Shown: in pieces, positions 5,609 to 6,040 of the stretch | How positions within the stretch are numbered: the stretch's first letter is position 1 | Layout of the letters: the number at the start of each line of letters is the position of its first letter | Source: Actinomycetes bacterium | GTDB lineage: Bacteria > Actinomycetota > Acidimicrobiia > Acidimicrobiales > Palsa-688 | NCBI GenBank assembly: GCA_021827225.1 | Contig: JAKAXG010000295.1 | Coordinates: 1 to 6,040, forward strand | Direction: 5' to 3' | DNA: 6,040 nt | The notes under the pieces: model-generated | What the model was told of the DNA's origin: nothing | The model's database searches: none | The model's input: the letters and a program-made list of their open reading frames with translations, nothing else | Program-made: the position numbers and the translations under genes

Positions 5609-6040
5609 GTGGCCGCCTTGGCGAAGTCGATGGCGAAGGACGAGACGCCGGCCGCGATCGTGAACGCCACCGTGACCAGCAGGACGGCAGCCACCACCAT
5701 CGGTACCCGGGCGGTGGGCGCCGGCGGGGCGTCCAGCCCCAGCGCGGCGGGGGACGTGTCGAGGGTGGCGATCGGCTCCAGCCCGGCGCCGAACACGCCC
5801 GGCTCGCCGAGCTCGCCGTCCCCGTAGGCGGGCCCGGTGGACCCGGCGGGCGTGGTGGTGGCGACCGCTCCGGCGGGGGCCGGTGCCGCCGCGGATCCGC
5901 CGGTGGCGGGTACGCCGCCCAGGGGTACAGAGGCGCCGCCGGTCGGGGAACCGACTCCCGCCGGCACCGCGCCCGGCCGACCGGGACGGCCGGCGACGCC
6001 GGGGGCCCCGGCGCCGGCGCCGGCGAGGGCGCCCTCAGCC
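5596..6040 (-). CDS. Gly/Ala/Pro-rich protein with C-terminal membrane helix (5' partial)
   Basis: Unrecognised protein whose start lies beyond the right edge; the frame is open from 6039 down to the stop at 5596-5598, giving 147 visible residues. The GTG at 5967 is a possible but unnecessary start, because the same composition continues upstream without a stop and no Shine-Dalgarno precedes it. The visible N-terminal part is low complexity with short collagen-like glycine triplets (GAPGVAGRPGRPG), then Gly/Thr/Ala-rich sequence and a short acidic patch (GDGELGEPG). One hydrophobic helix at about visible residues 112-133 (VPMVVAAVLLVTVAFTIAAG) is followed by about 14 residues ending AKAATGLL. 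This suggests a tail-anchored or single-pass protein with a disordered region on one side of the membrane. No function is assigned. It may be co-transcribed with the AbiEi-like gene 22 bases downstream. Confidence 0.6.
   Translation of the reverse strand, partial: AEGALAGAGAGAPGVAGRPGRPGAVPAGVGSPTGGASVPLGGVPATGGSAAAPAPAGAVATTTPAGSTGPAYGDGELGEPGVFGAGLEPIATLDTSPAALGLDAPPAPTARVPMVVAAVLLVTVAFTIAAGVSSFAIDFAKAATGLL

Overview
This 6.04 kb window is very GC-rich and uses GTG and TTG starts freely. Its gene families (an actinobacterial DUF6458-type small membrane protein, a short 'hydrophobic protein' ending WYRW, a secreted dimethylformamidase-β-like protein, and an AbiEi/DUF559 fusion) point to a soil- or water-type actinobacterium. 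I cannot place it more precisely from the sequence.

Layout, left to right. (1) Positions 1-1951, plus strand: the 3' part of a long-form dCTP deaminase gene (start lies left of the window), overlapping by one base (TGATG) a ten-helix EamA/DMT transporter. (2) Positions 2014-2047: a perfect 15-bp hairpin between convergent transcription units. (3) Positions 2075-2533, minus strand: two small membrane-protein genes 33 bases apart, DUF6458-like then a 56-residue hydrophobic protein. A SigF/SigB-like promoter lies upstream in a less GC-rich stretch. (4) Positions 2744-4468, plus strand: a secreted or signal-anchored protein whose main domain resembles the C-terminal domain of the N,N-dimethylformamidase large subunit and seems to keep the 2-Tyr/1-Glu iron site. 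(5) Positions 4497-4604: two copies of a 46-base palindromic repeat, 62 bases apart, between convergent genes. (6) Positions 4656-5573, minus strand: an AbiEi-type winged-helix protein fused to a DUF559 (Vsr-like) nuclease domain, with a probable leaderless promoter. (7) Positions 5596-6040, minus strand: the 3' part of a Gly/Ala/Pro-rich protein with a C-terminal membrane helix.

The genes do not form one pathway. dcd and the transporter are translationally coupled but functionally unrelated as far as can be seen. The two small membrane proteins look like a stress-type cassette. The most interesting items are the secreted dimethylformamidase-like protein with no small-subunit gene, the paired palindromic repeat, and the orphan AbiEi-nuclease fusion with repeats around its promoter. 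I see no complete new multi-gene system.
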